Shown piece by piece: positions 35,410 through 45,271 of a stretch of DNA of 64,000 nucleotides. A model generated the notes under the pieces. That model had not been told where the DNA came from, ran no database searches, and saw only the letters and a program-made list of their open reading frames with translations. The stretch is from CBDFMR01 sp965249765 (lineage in GTDB: Bacteria > Bacteroidota > Bacteroidia > Chitinophagales > Saprospiraceae): NCBI GenBank assembly GCA_965249765.1, contig CBDFMR010000005.1, positions 1,054,001 through 1,118,000 on the forward strand, given 5' to 3'. The position numbers and the translations under genes were made by a program. The first letter of the stretch is position 1, and each line of letters begins with the position of its first letter.

Positions 35410-38400
35410 ATGGACTACAAATTAAGGACCTACCCAGGCAGAGGTATGTCCGCACCCTTCGTGGTACTCATGATGGTATCATGTTTATCATTTTCTGTGG
35501 CACAGGAGCAAGCCTGCCCTATCAGAGTAACAGAAGAAATCACTGATCAGCAGATTGCCAGGCGACCTCAATCCATTCACAATATTTCAATTGAAGATCA
35601 GATTGATTGGGTCAATCAGGACCATGCTTTGATTGTTGACGATGAACACACCACTGCCGTCTTACCTCCACATTCAAAGTCTGCTACATTGTCTTTCGAT
35701 AATTTTGGAATGCATATACCTCCCGGGTCTATCATCAAGGGAATTAAAGTTTCAATAGAGGGTATGTCCGCATCAGGATATGATTATGAAGTGTTATTAA
35801 AATTAAAGAACCATAACGGTCCCAAGGGAATGAGCTTGGCCAATTTTCCGTTATACGGTGATAACTGGCCGGAAGGGAATGATGGACTTTGGAATTATGG
35901 GGATACATGGTATTTGTGGGGTGTAAATTGGACCCATGAGGAGTTGAATGATTCCGATTTTGGTTTTGTATTGCAAGTCGGAAATAATTCGGATGAAACT
36001 CAGTCTTTTAGTATAGATCATGTCAATATCGAAATAACATATCACCCGCTATTCACCGTATGTGATCATAAATGTGTCGTTTTTCATGTAGATCCAATTG
36101 AAGATGCGTTATCTTATAATTGGACGGTACCTGAGGGGTGGGAGGTCATCACCGCAGAGTCACATGATGATATAATAAGCATTAGACTTGCAGAAGGTGA
36201 AAATGGATTTCATACCATATGTGTAGTAACTGAGACTCCTGCTGGACTTTCGAATCAGTGTTGTCGTACATTCTTGTTGAAGGAATGTGCTCCAGTAAGT
36301 ATCGGGGATTACGTATGGTTTGACAAAGATGGCGATGGACTACAAGATGCTACCGAATCGGGCATTCCTTACATGGAGGTAGTGTTACACGATTATGAAG
36401 GAAATGTAATTTCCATCGATACAACTGATTCAGAAGGTGTCTATTTGTTTGTTGCGGAGGAAGGTGATTATTACCTTTCGGTGAATAGTGGAGACGGCCA
36501 TATTGAGACCTTACACTCACAAGGAGATGGTTTTAATGACAGTGACCTCACTGGTGAAAATGGACATCTCACGACAGGAAGTTTTTATATGTCAGAGGGT
36601 GAGCAACGTGATGATCTTGATTTGGGACTAACCCAGAGAGGAAGTATAATTAGTCAAGTATGGGAAGACTCAAATCACAATGGACTACAAGATGCCGACG
36701 AAACCGGTATGTTGTTTTCAGCATACATAATGACCTGTACTGGACAGTTTATGATGATGATTTCTTCCGATGAGAATGGTGAGTTGATCTTTGATGATCT
36801 ACTTCCAGGCTGCTATCAGATACAATACATATTGCCTACTAATACTGAAGCAACCATCATCAATCCGACAGATGATGCTTTGAACAGTGACATTGATTCT
36901 ACAGGGCTCACAGTAGAGATTATTCTCTGTGCTGGTCAGATTGAGGAAAATATAGATGCTGGATATTTTATGCGGGGTAGGCTTGGTGATTTTGTTTGGA
37001 TCGATACCGACTATAATGGAATCCAAGATCCTGGAGAGCCTGGTTACGGTGGATTATTTATCAAGTTGCTAAATGAAATGGGAAATGCAATAGATAGTAC
37101 CACGTCATTATCGACTGGATACTACGAATTCAATAGCTTAAGTCCTGGTATCTATTCTATCGAAATAGTAGTCCCTGATAATCATATCGTTACATTGAAT
37201 GATGTTGGTGATGATCTGATGGACTCAGATATTATAGAGTGCAACCCTGGAGTTTTCTGTGTTACGAATATTGTAATTATTTCAGGAGAGTTCAACGATG
37301 CAATTGATATTGGTCTTGTTGAGTATAGCAGTATATCAGGTGAGGTTTGGATTGATGAAGATATGAATGGGACACAAGCTTCTACAGAAGGTTTTCTGGA
37401 AAATGTAGAAGTTTCATTATTCAGTGAAGGAGGAGTTTTAGTTTCCAGCACACTATCCGACGACATGGGTAGTTACTTTTTTGAGATGCTCTTACCCGGA
37501 GTATATTATCTGGTATTTGACAAAGACGATATTTACAATTTTACAACACCCAATATTGGATCAACTGACATGGATAGCGACATCACCGGTGCTGTCACGG
37601 TAGGTAGTACCAGTCTACTATCTATCACCTCAGGAAGTCAGCTTTCTCAAATAGACTGTGGACTTATCGATATACGGGGTGGCATTTCAGGTGAGGTATG
37701 GATCGATGACAATAATGATGGATTACAGGATATAATTGAGTTGTCTCACAGCGATATCGCTGTGAGTTTACATGATGAGACAGGTACGCTTCTGGCCAGT
37801 ACCACTACAGATGATTTGGGAGAATATTCATTTAATTTGTTAATGCCCGGATCATATTATGTCGAGTTTGAGATCAACGAAGTTTATGATTTCACGCTTC
37901 CCAATGCTGGAACTGATGATATTGATAGCGATGTCACAGGAAGCAATGGAATAGGTACAACCAATCTCATCGTCTTGGGAGTTGCTGAGTATAAAAACAA
38001 TGTGGACGCAGGTTTGATTGATATAACATCTGAGATTTCCGGTAACGTATGGATCGACAAAAACGCAGATGGTATTCATGATTCTTCTGAGATATCAGAA
38101 GCGGGAATTATTGTAACTCTTACGGAAGGGACGGTAATTCAGACTGATACAACGGACGAAAATGGAAACTACTTCTTTGATCACGTCCTGATGGGAGCTT
38201 ACCTCATAGTATTTAATGTAGATGAGAGTTATTCATTTTCAGAGCCTTATCAAGGTAGTGCGGATATCGACTCTGATGTTATTGACCCTTCAGGAACCAC
38301 GGATTTTATAGTCATAGATCCTTCTATACAGATTAGTAATATTGACGCTGGTATTTATCAGAGAGGAAGCATTTCAGGATTTGTTTGGTCGGATGACAAC

Positions 38401-41400
38401 AAAAATGGAAATATTGATAATGACGAATCTAGTTTTCCTGGGGTAGAGGTTAATCTACTTGATGATGCAGGACTTATTGAGCAAACCGTCGTTTCTGATG
38501 AAGAGGGAAATTATATATTTATTGATGTTACTCCAGGTCAATATTCTGTCTCTTTCTTAGCACCAACTCCATACGAGTTTGCGATAGATGATACATCTAA
38601 TGTACTGGATACGGATATAATTGAGATTGATGGAGACAGCGGATATTCTGATACCGTGATGATATGCTCAGGAGATATGATCATTGGTATAGATGCAGGC
38701 CTCATTCTCAATGATGAAACTAGGATTACTGGCATAGTGTGGGAAGACTTGAATGCTGATGGAACAAGAATGGGAGAGGAACCTAGGATGGAGGGAATTG
38801 GGGTTATTTTGTTTGATGATCTTGGGGCTCCTATTACATCAACAATGACAGATATAAATGGCTTTTATTCCTTCGATGGTATAAATCCGGGAGATTATAG
38901 ACTAGTAGTAATGCTTATCGGTGATCAACAACTCTCACCTTCAAACGTAGGTGGAGACGATGGCATCGATTCTGATTATGAAATGGGATGTAGTTGTGTT
39001 GACGTTACCGTACTTGCATTTACTCCAGTTACTAATGTTGACGCTGGTATTTATCTCCCTGGATCTATTAGCGGTCAGATATGGGAAGATATAGACTGTG
39101 ATGGACTCCGCGATATGGACGAGCCTATTATCAAAGGAGTAGCGGTCATCTTGAAAGATACGATGGACGTTATTAAAGATATGCAGAGTCCAGACGGATC
39201 TGGTCATTATTCATTTGTAGATGTCGTACCTGGACTCTACCATGTGGAGTTTATGGGTAACTCTCATTATACGTTTACTGAATTCCATGTTGGTGCTGAT
39301 GATACCATAGATTCCGATGTCGAGATTTCGGTTGGATCAACAGGAAAGACAATGTTATTTTCAATAAACTCTGGTCAGGCCATTACTTCAGTGGATGCCG
39401 GTTTTAAATTCAAGAATAGGGCAGAAATTACAGGTACGGTGTGGTTTGATGAAAACTGCAATGGACTCATGGATAGTAATGAAGATTCATACCAAGGAAT
39501 TCTGCTAAAACTTATTGATGCCAATACAGGTGTGGTCTTAGATTCTCTCATATCCCAGCCTGATGGAAACTATAGCTTTGACTCGTTGGAAGCAGGTAGT
39601 TACTATATAGATGCTACTCTAGTAGATCTTACTTACTTTACAGAGGCCTTTGTTGGCGCAGATTCTCTTTATGACTCTGATATCTTTTTCTTTGACCAGG
39701 TAAGTGGTATGACGTTGAACCTTATACTTTCTGAGGGGCAGATTTTTGAAGGAGTCAATGTGGGCATTAAAGAGATCATTGTATCCTCTTTGGGAGGACT
39801 TGTGTGGTGCGATCTCAATGAAGATGGCATCTATAATGAACCTCCCACCTCAGTATTAGAAGGGATCGTTGTCAACCTCCTTGATGGAGAGATGAATTTC
39901 ATTATTAGTACGGTCACTGATGCCTTAGGTATGTACTCATTTGATCAGTTGCTTCCTGAAGAATTCTTTATTGAATTTGAATTGCCAGCTGACAAGGTGT
40001 TTACAGAGTCTAATCAAGGCGGTGATGATGATTTGGACTCTGATGTGATGACATTTGATGTCAGCTCCGGAAAAACCGAGATCATATTTGTTCCTTCAAC
40101 AGGGGCCGATATTTCTAATATTTTTGCCGGTATGAAACCGATTCCGTTTTCTTCTATATGCGGACAAGTGTGGAACGATGAAAATTGCGATGGACTTCTA
40201 GATGGTATAGAAAGCGGATTTCCGGGAATTGAAATAACCTTACTGGATGGTTTTGGTGCAGCAATCGATTCATTTATTTCTGATCAGACTGGTTTGTATA
40301 AGTTTGATTCATTGCCTGCAGGTGAGTACACTATTCTGGCGACTCTTCTTGATCTGACAGAATTTACAACTCCTCATATAGGGGGTGATCCATTGATAGA
40401 TTCTGACATTGTCAATTCAAATCAAGGAATAGGAAATACGGATATTATTTCATTATTTATAGGAGAGAATAAAGAGGGTGTCAATGTAGGTATAAAAGAG
40501 ATCATAGTCTATTCCCTGGGCGGGCTGGTGTGGTGTGATCTTAATGAAGATGGAATATACAATGAATCGGATACGACACTGCTGGAAGGGATAGTAGTTA
40601 ATCTACTCGACGGTGATATGAATATCCTTACAAGTACGGTTACTGATGATTTAGGAAAATATTCATTCAGTCAATTGCTGCCAGAAGATTTCTTTATTGA
40701 ATTTGAACTGCCAGACGATAAGATGTTTTCCGATCCCAATCAAGGTGGAGACGATGATTTAGACTCTGATGTGGTGACTTTCGATGGCGATTCAGGAAAG
40801 ACGGGTATCATTTTTATCCCATCGACAGGGATTGATGTAAGTAATATTTATGCAGGTATGAAACCACTACCTCTGTCATCCATATGTGGTATAGTATGGG
40901 AAGATCTTGACTGCAATGGAGTAAACGATATATCAGAAATAGGAATGGAAGGAATCTCGGTGCTTTTATTGGGGGAATCTGGGAATGTAAAAGAGACAAC
41001 TGTTACTGATGATCAAGGCAAATATTGTTTTCAAGACTTATCACCTGGAACGTACAATGTAAATGTGGAGCTGCCTCAAGGCCACCTTTTTACTCAGGCA
41101 AATGTAGGTAGCGATGACGCTGACTCAGATATTACTATGGATATGGGACAATCAGGAATGACTGATCCCATCGAATTGGGAAGTGGAATAGATATGAACC
41201 ATGTAGATGCCGGCTTAAAGCTTATGCCGTCGATGATAGATATTGATGGAGTAGTGTGGGAAGATCTCAATGCGGATGGGATCAGGCAAACAAGTGAGCC
41301 AGGTACTATTGGTATAACTGTAAGGCTCAAGGATGATACTGGTGCTCAGATTGCTGAAACAATGACTGGAGCAAATGGTGACTACTCATTTTCGAGTAGC

Positions 41401-42843
41401 CCTCCGGACACCTATTATATAGAAATCGTTTATGAGAAGGGGGAGATCTCATCACTACCAAATCAAGGTGGAGATGATTCTGTCGACTCAGACATTACCG
41501 ATACTCACGGACCAAATACAACAGACTTGATATCCGTCACTACAAGTAACGTAGATGCGGGGTATTACCTTATGTCGACAATAGGAGATTACGTATGGGG
41601 TGACCAAAATCTGGATCATGTACAGAATGGATTTGAAATCGGAATTAATGGAATCGATGTTGACTTGTATGATGCATCAATGACGCTTTTACAATCAACG
41701 GTTTCTACATTCAATCCACTTGACAACTCAAGAGGCTACTATCAGTTTGATGTAGTACCGGGGGATTATTACATCGATGTGAGCAATCCATTTTTTGCTG
41801 ACCCTGATGTGGGTACAGACGATCTGGATTCTGACATCACTCATGCTTTCGGTTTTGGAACAAGTGATATATTCTCTGTATCCTCAGGGCAATCTAAGGA
41901 TGATGTCGACGCTGGGTTGATCCAGGATCCAGGATCTATAGGTGACTATGTATGGTTGGATAATGACGAGAACGGAGTGCAAGATGTCGAAGAGGTTGGG
42001 TTAAATGATGTTCTTGTGAGACTCAAAACCTGGACCGGAGTACAAGTTGCACAAATGATAACTATCTATGATTCTGATGGCAATGCGGGATTCTATAGGT
42101 TTGACAACCTTCAACCAGGCGCATATTATGTCGTATTTGATACACCTCCAAATCATGTACCTACATTACCCGATCAAGGGGGGAATGATACCAAGGACTC
42201 AGATGTGTCGGGGGCTATAGAACCTGGCTCTACAATGATATTTACATTAGGAGCAGGTGAAGATGATATGGATTTGGATGCGGGATACTTTACGTCTTCG
42301 ATTACGCCGCTTGTTGTGCTTAAAGGAGAGAATAGTGTTCTAAGCAATGATCTTGTTTGGACTATTGATTTTGAGCTTGATGTGGAGAGACTGACTCTGG
42401 AAAGATCAAGAGAGGGATCAACATATAATAAGTTGACAGATTGTTCTTTGATATCGAATCAGGATAACTATGAGGATTATGAATTATTCGGTCAATCTAT
42501 GTATGCATATAGAATGAAAGCCGAGCTAACGGATGGCAGTGTTTTATATAGTAATGAGGTCCAGCTCAATGCCGATATTTCATCACCCTATGTTGTCGAT
42601 ATTCTTCCCAATCCAGTAGGAGATGAGATGAATGTGCGAGTGACAACGCAGTCAGAGACTGGAATGAGTTGGTCTATTTATGATCTTAATGGAAGACTGC
42701 TTGATAGAGGGTCCTTAGACTACATATTAGAGACAGGAGAGTCAAATATACTTATATACTTAAACGTACTGTTACCCGGACAGTACCTAGTGCAGTTCGA
42801 TTTCAAGCATCGACTTGTAACCAAGCGTATAGTGAAAATGTAG
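35410..42843 (+). CDS. giant T9SS-exported protein with 17 SdrD_B-like repeats
   Basis: 2477 residues. Signal peptide at about 13-32 (PFVVLMMVSCLSFSVAQ). Residues ~35-220 are a beta-rich domain; ~220-295 a PKD-like segment (ALSYNWTVPEGWEV). From about 297 to 2295 run 17 repeats of ~110-125 residues, each opening with a VWxDxNxDGxxD motif (for example YVWFDKDGDGLQD, EVWIDEDMNG) and ending with a DxDSD and VDAG element: the SdrD_B/Cna-B fold, whose Asp loops bind Ca2+. The last ~90 residues are a type-A T9SS sorting domain (VVDILPNPVGDEM ... GQYLVQFDF ... KRIVKM). Probably a long surface stalk or adhesin. The repeat number and fold are seen; the role is inference. Confidence 0.9.
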   Translation: MDYKLRTYPGRGMSAPFVVLMMVSCLSFSVAQEQACPIRVTEEITDQQIARRPQSIHNISIEDQIDWVNQDHALIVDDEHTTAVLPPHSKSATLSFDNFGMHIPPGSIIKGIKVSIEGMSASGYDYEVLLKLKNHNGPKGMSLANFPLYGDNWPEGNDGLWNYGDTWYLWGVNWTHEELNDSDFGFVLQVGNNSDETQSFSIDHVNIEITYHPLFTVCDHKCVVFHVDPIEDALSYNWTVPEGWEVITAESHDDIISIRLAEGENGFHTICVVTETPAGLSNQCCRTFLLKECAPVSIGDYVWFDKDGDGLQDATESGIPYMEVVLHDYEGNVISIDTTDSEGVYLFVAEEGDYYLSVNSGDGHIETLHSQGDGFNDSDLTGENGHLTTGSFYMSEGEQRDDLDLGLTQRGSIISQVWEDSNHNGLQDADETGMLFSAYIMTCTGQFMMMISSDENGELIFDDLLPGCYQIQYILPTNTEATIINPTDDALNSDIDSTGLTVEIILCAGQIEENIDAGYFMRGRLGDFVWIDTDYNGIQDPGEPGYGGLFIKLLNEMGNAIDSTTSLSTGYYEFNSLSPGIYSIEIVVPDNHIVTLNDVGDDLMDSDIIECNPGVFCVTNIVIISGEFNDAIDIGLVEYSSISGEVWIDEDMNGTQASTEGFLENVEVSLFSEGGVLVSSTLSDDMGSYFFEMLLPGVYYLVFDKDDIYNFTTPNIGSTDMDSDITGAVTVGSTSLLSITSGSQLSQIDCGLIDIRGGISGEVWIDDNNDGLQDIIELSHSDIAVSLHDETGTLLASTTTDDLGEYSFNLLMPGSYYVEFEINEVYDFTLPNAGTDDIDSDVTGSNGIGTTNLIVLGVAEYKNNVDAGLIDITSEISGNVWIDKNADGIHDSSEISEAGIIVTLTEGTVIQTDTTDENGNYFFDHVLMGAYLIVFNVDESYSFSEPYQGSADIDSDVIDPSGTTDFIVIDPSIQISNIDAGIYQRGSISGFVWSDDNKNGNIDNDESSFPGVEVNLLDDAGLIEQTVVSDEEGNYIFIDVTPGQYSVSFLAPTPYEFAIDDTSNVLDTDIIEIDGDSGYSDTVMICSGDMIIGIDAGLILNDETRITGIVWEDLNADGTRMGEEPRMEGIGVILFDDLGAPITSTMTDINGFYSFDGINPGDYRLVVMLIGDQQLSPSNVGGDDGIDSDYEMGCSCVDVTVLAFTPVTNVDAGIYLPGSISGQIWEDIDCDGLRDMDEPIIKGVAVILKDTMDVIKDMQSPDGSGHYSFVDVVPGLYHVEFMGNSHYTFTEFHVGADDTIDSDVEISVGSTGKTMLFSINSGQAITSVDAGFKFKNRAEITGTVWFDENCNGLMDSNEDSYQGILLKLIDANTGVVLDSLISQPDGNYSFDSLEAGSYYIDATLVDLTYFTEAFVGADSLYDSDIFFFDQVSGMTLNLILSEGQIFEGVNVGIKEIIVSSLGGLVWCDLNEDGIYNEPPTSVLEGIVVNLLDGEMNFIISTVTDALGMYSFDQLLPEEFFIEFELPADKVFTESNQGGDDDLDSDVMTFDVSSGKTEIIFVPSTGADISNIFAGMKPIPFSSICGQVWNDENCDGLLDGIESGFPGIEITLLDGFGAAIDSFISDQTGLYKFDSLPAGEYTILATLLDLTEFTTPHIGGDPLIDSDIVNSNQGIGNTDIISLFIGENKEGVNVGIKEIIVYSLGGLVWCDLNEDGIYNESDTTLLEGIVVNLLDGDMNILTSTVTDDLGKYSFSQLLPEDFFIEFELPDDKMFSDPNQGGDDDLDSDVVTFDGDSGKTGIIFIPSTGIDVSNIYAGMKPLPLSSICGIVWEDLDCNGVNDISEIGMEGISVLLLGESGNVKETTVTDDQGKYCFQDLSPGTYNVNVELPQGHLFTQANVGSDDADSDITMDMGQSGMTDPIELGSGIDMNHVDAGLKLMPSMIDIDGVVWEDLNADGIRQTSEPGTIGITVRLKDDTGAQIAETMTGANGDYSFSSSPPDTYYIEIVYEKGEISSLPNQGGDDSVDSDITDTHGPNTTDLISVTTSNVDAGYYLMSTIGDYVWGDQNLDHVQNGFEIGINGIDVDLYDASMTLLQSTVSTFNPLDNSRGYYQFDVVPGDYYIDVSNPFFADPDVGTDDLDSDITHAFGFGTSDIFSVSSGQSKDDVDAGLIQDPGSIGDYVWLDNDENGVQDVEEVGLNDVLVRLKTWTGVQVAQMITIYDSDGNAGFYRFDNLQPGAYYVVFDTPPNHVPTLPDQGGNDTKDSDVSGAIEPGSTMIFTLGAGEDDMDLDAGYFTSSITPLVVLKGENSVLSNDLVWTIDFELDVERLTLERSREGSTYNKLTDCSLISNQDNYEDYELFGQSMYAYRMKAELTDGSVLYSNEVQLNADISSPYVVDILPNPVGDEMNVRVTTQSETGMSWSIYDLNGRLLDRGSLDYILETGESNILIYLNVLLPGQYLVQFDFKHRLVTKRIVKM
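39433..40887 (+). repeat. in-gene duplication of a two-domain block (about 726 bp)
   Basis: Repeats 10+11 (39433-40161) and 12+13 (40162-40887) of the giant protein are copies of each other. Equivalent points are 726-729 bp apart (GGLVWCDLNEDGIYNE at 39787 and 40513; EGVNVGIKEIIV ends both first halves). Other repeats are much less alike, so this pair arose by a recent in-frame tandem duplication. Confidence 0.8.
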
Positions 42844-43010
42844 AAACTAGTGCATCAAGAACAAAGTTCATCACATATAAAACTTGATCTTTTTTCCAAT
42901 CACTGTGTTGTCGAACCCCGCCAATAGCTATGGCTAATCACGAGAACCGACGCCTTGATTTTGAAAAAATCTAAATCGTTTTATACCGTACAAACTTCAC
43001 TCTTGATGCA

Positions 43011-43424
43011 CTAGCAGTACTCGTCAAAGGCAGCCACGAGGCTCTCAGAAATCATTTGAGCTGATCTCCCTTCGATGTGATGTCTTTCTAGCATATGAAC
43101 CAGCTTGCCATCTTTAAATAGTGCAATGGCAGGTGATGAAGGTGGATAAGGCAATAGAAAAGATCTGACCTTGTCCGTGGCTTCTCTGTCGACACCAGCA
43201 AATACCGTATAAAGATGCTCGGGTCTTTTTTCGTTTCGAACAGCCATTTTGGCCCCGGGTCGGGCATTGGCGGCGGCACAGCCACATACTGAGTTTACTA
43301 CGACAAGGGCCGTTCCTGTTTCTTTGCTCAGCATTTGAGTAGTTTCTTCAGCTGTCTTAAGTGCTGTAAATCCAAAGTCGGTCAAATCTTTGGTCATGGG
43401 TATCGTTAATTCTTCTGGATACAT
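43011..43424 (-). CDS. BrxA/BrxB family bacilliredoxin
   Basis: 137 residues, the usual length. It has the family's CGC active site in VNSVCGCAAANARPGAK and the conserved MYPEELTIPM start. Bacilliredoxins remove bacillithiol from S-bacillithiolated proteins; many Bacteroidota make bacillithiol, so this fits. It is alone between the giant gene and a 550-bp intergenic stretch. Confidence 0.92.
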   Translation of the reverse strand: MYPEELTIPMTKDLTDFGFTALKTAEETTQMLSKETGTALVVVNSVCGCAAANARPGAKMAVRNEKRPEHLYTVFAGVDREATDKVRSFLLPYPPSSPAIALFKDGKLVHMLERHHIEGRSAQMISESLVAAFDEYC

Positions 43425-43976
43425 GTCTTTGTTTTTTGCAATAGTATAACTTACATTTTTGAAAAAAGATTTTAATCACACATGATAAGTTCAAGAAAAA
43501 TCGATTTGGTTAACTCAAGGGAATAAGATTAACTCTCTCGATTCTATAAAATTGTCAATTTACTCTATGGATAGGATTAAAGTATTTTTATCTCTAACAA
43601 TGGTTCGGTAATTATTTAGGCGGCAATTTTGCCAAAATTCAGTATCTGTCTAAATCTATCATTATTTTTAAGCATCTCTGGGTCAAAACCATAGATTGAA
43701 AATATTCTACAAGCGAGTAATCTACAGCGATTCAGAGCTACAGAGTTAAAAGAGAGGTTGAAAAGAGGTGTTGTTTATAGGGATCATAGTCCCAATAACC
43801 AAAATGGTTTTGCTGCGGAGTAGTTCATTAAATGGCAAAATTGCAATATTTAACACCTATAATTATGTTGATTATTTCACTAAGAAAAAGTTAACCCTCT
43901 AGTTAAAGAGTCTTAAGGTCATTGCATCACATTAATCCTATACGTACTTTGATAGTCAATAGAACAGAAAAGTAAA
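43425..43976. other. intergenic region holding an inverted-repeat-bounded element
   Basis: 552 bp without a clear gene. It contains the 222-bp unit at 43623-43844. A 43-codon open stretch ends in a stop at about 43820 (RFRATELKERLKRG, YRDHSPNNQNGFAAE) and may be a gene remnant, but I do not recognise it. Confidence 0.4.
43623..43844. repeat. possible MITE: 222 bp with 12-bp terminal inverted repeats
   Basis: GCAATTTTGCCA (43623-43634) and TGGCAAAATTGC (43833-43844) are exact inverted repeats. ATTTA occurs just outside both ends but a clean target duplication is not evident. No transposase is inside. Confidence 0.35.
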
Positions 43977-44522
43977 ATGCGTATGTCTCTTATCAATAAA
44001 CTATCGATGGCCTTTGTGCTGATTTTCTTACTGACTTCCTGTAGTCAGAAGCTTACCTATTTCTCTCAGAAGATGGTCAATGACTTTGACTGGACAGAGA
44101 ATGACCTACAGAAGATCCAGTTTTACCTATCTGACGACATAGAACTTACTAGAGCACTGGGAACGGAAGACTCGCGTATAACTAAGGGAAAGATCCGTGT
44201 AGAAAATGGTAGAGAAGTAGAAGTAGTACGCTTCAAGAAAGGAACACCAGGCTTGGCGGTTTTTTCCCCTAAGAATAATCGTATGGCGGTTAGTTTCGAG
44301 TCGGAAGATGACAAGTTCTTAATGTTTGGTCCCAATAAAAAAACCAAGGGCAGATATGTTCTTCTTGCAAAAAACTGGGAGAAGAACTATGGCGAGGTGA
44401 CCTATGATGGTAAGATTTATAGGACGTCATCAAGCAGTGCTTATTCGGCTCTTATGGTAGATATCGACAAGGCCAAAAAAGTAAGATACAAGTCCTCCAC
44501 AGCTGAGGGAAGAAAGATTTAG
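43977..44522 (+). CDS. lipoprotein of unknown function
   Basis: 181 residues. The signal ends at LLTSCSQK (Cys about residue 22). The mature part is basic and beta-rich: KIQFYLSDDIELTR, GREVEVVRFKKGTPGLAVF, GRYVLLAKNWEKNYGEVTYDGK (cited in part as RYVLLAKNW, YGEVTYDGK) and YSALMVDID. Similar short lipoproteins occur in Bacteroidota, but I know of no function. Convergent with pcm, one base between stops. Confidence 0.75.
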   Translation: MRMSLINKLSMAFVLIFLLTSCSQKLTYFSQKMVNDFDWTENDLQKIQFYLSDDIELTRALGTEDSRITKGKIRVENGREVEVVRFKKGTPGLAVFSPKNNRMAVSFESEDDKFLMFGPNKKTKGRYVLLAKNWEKNYGEVTYDGKIYRTSSSSAYSALMVDIDKAKKVRYKSSTAEGRKI

Positions 44523-44523
44523 T

Positions 44524-45180
44524 TTAGTTGGGAATTTCCTTTACCCCTTTGACAAAGGGAACGAAACGATAGGAACCATGAACTTCTCTCTTGTAGTTTT
44601 CAAAAGATTCACGTCGGATACGTAACATGCGTTTGACATCATCCGAGCCTACGGGAATTACCATTAATCCATCAATGGCCAATTGACTAAGCAATGCCTG
44701 AGGTATCTCTGTGGCACCAGCCGTGACAATGATTTTATCGAATGGAGCAAAACGTGGTGCTCCTTTATGGCCATCTCCGAGTAATGTCCTGATCTGTCCA
44801 TGGCCGATTTGTTGCAGAAGAACATTGGTTTTATGGAAAAGTTTCTCTTGTCGCTCGATCGTGTAGACTTTGGCGCCCATCATACTCAGTATGGTGGCTT
44901 GGTAACCTGATCCGGTACCTATCTCCAGAATTTTATCTCCTTTTTCTATTTCTAGCAGCTCTGTCTGTCGGGCAACGGTATAGGGCTGAGAAATAGTCTG
45001 ATCTGCATCGATGGGAAACGCGATGTCCTTATAGGCCCACCCGTCGAAGGCTTTCTCCAGAAAATAATGACGTGGTAGTACAGCAATCGCATCAAGAACT
45101 CTCTTATCCTTTATGCCTTTTTTTATTAAAATTTGAATGAGGTTTGCCCTTAGGCCTTTGTGTCTGTAGCTATCTATCAT
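44524..45180 (-). CDS. pcm: protein-L-isoaspartate O-methyltransferase
   Basis: 218 residues, full length. It methylates isoaspartyl residues using SAM to repair aged proteins. Motifs: LPRHYFLEKAF, DQTISQPYTVARQTELL (family QTISQPY), the SAM motif ILEIGTGSGYQATIL at about residues 83-97, and FDKIIVTAGATEIPQAL. It starts 4 bp from the phosphohexomutase frame on the other strand. Confidence 0.94.
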   Translation of the reverse strand: MIDSYRHKGLRANLIQILIKKGIKDKRVLDAIAVLPRHYFLEKAFDGWAYKDIAFPIDADQTISQPYTVARQTELLEIEKGDKILEIGTGSGYQATILSMMGAKVYTIERQEKLFHKTNVLLQQIGHGQIRTLLGDGHKGAPRFAPFDKIIVTAGATEIPQALLSQLAIDGLMVIPVGSDDVKRMLRIRRESFENYKREVHGSYRFVPFVKGVKEIPN

Positions 45181-45271
45181 AGTAATGAGAGATAAATATA
45201 TTACAATTAATCATAATATGTATATTATTCCGAGAAGTGTTTTCTTTGCATTGGATTTTAAAATATGGAAA

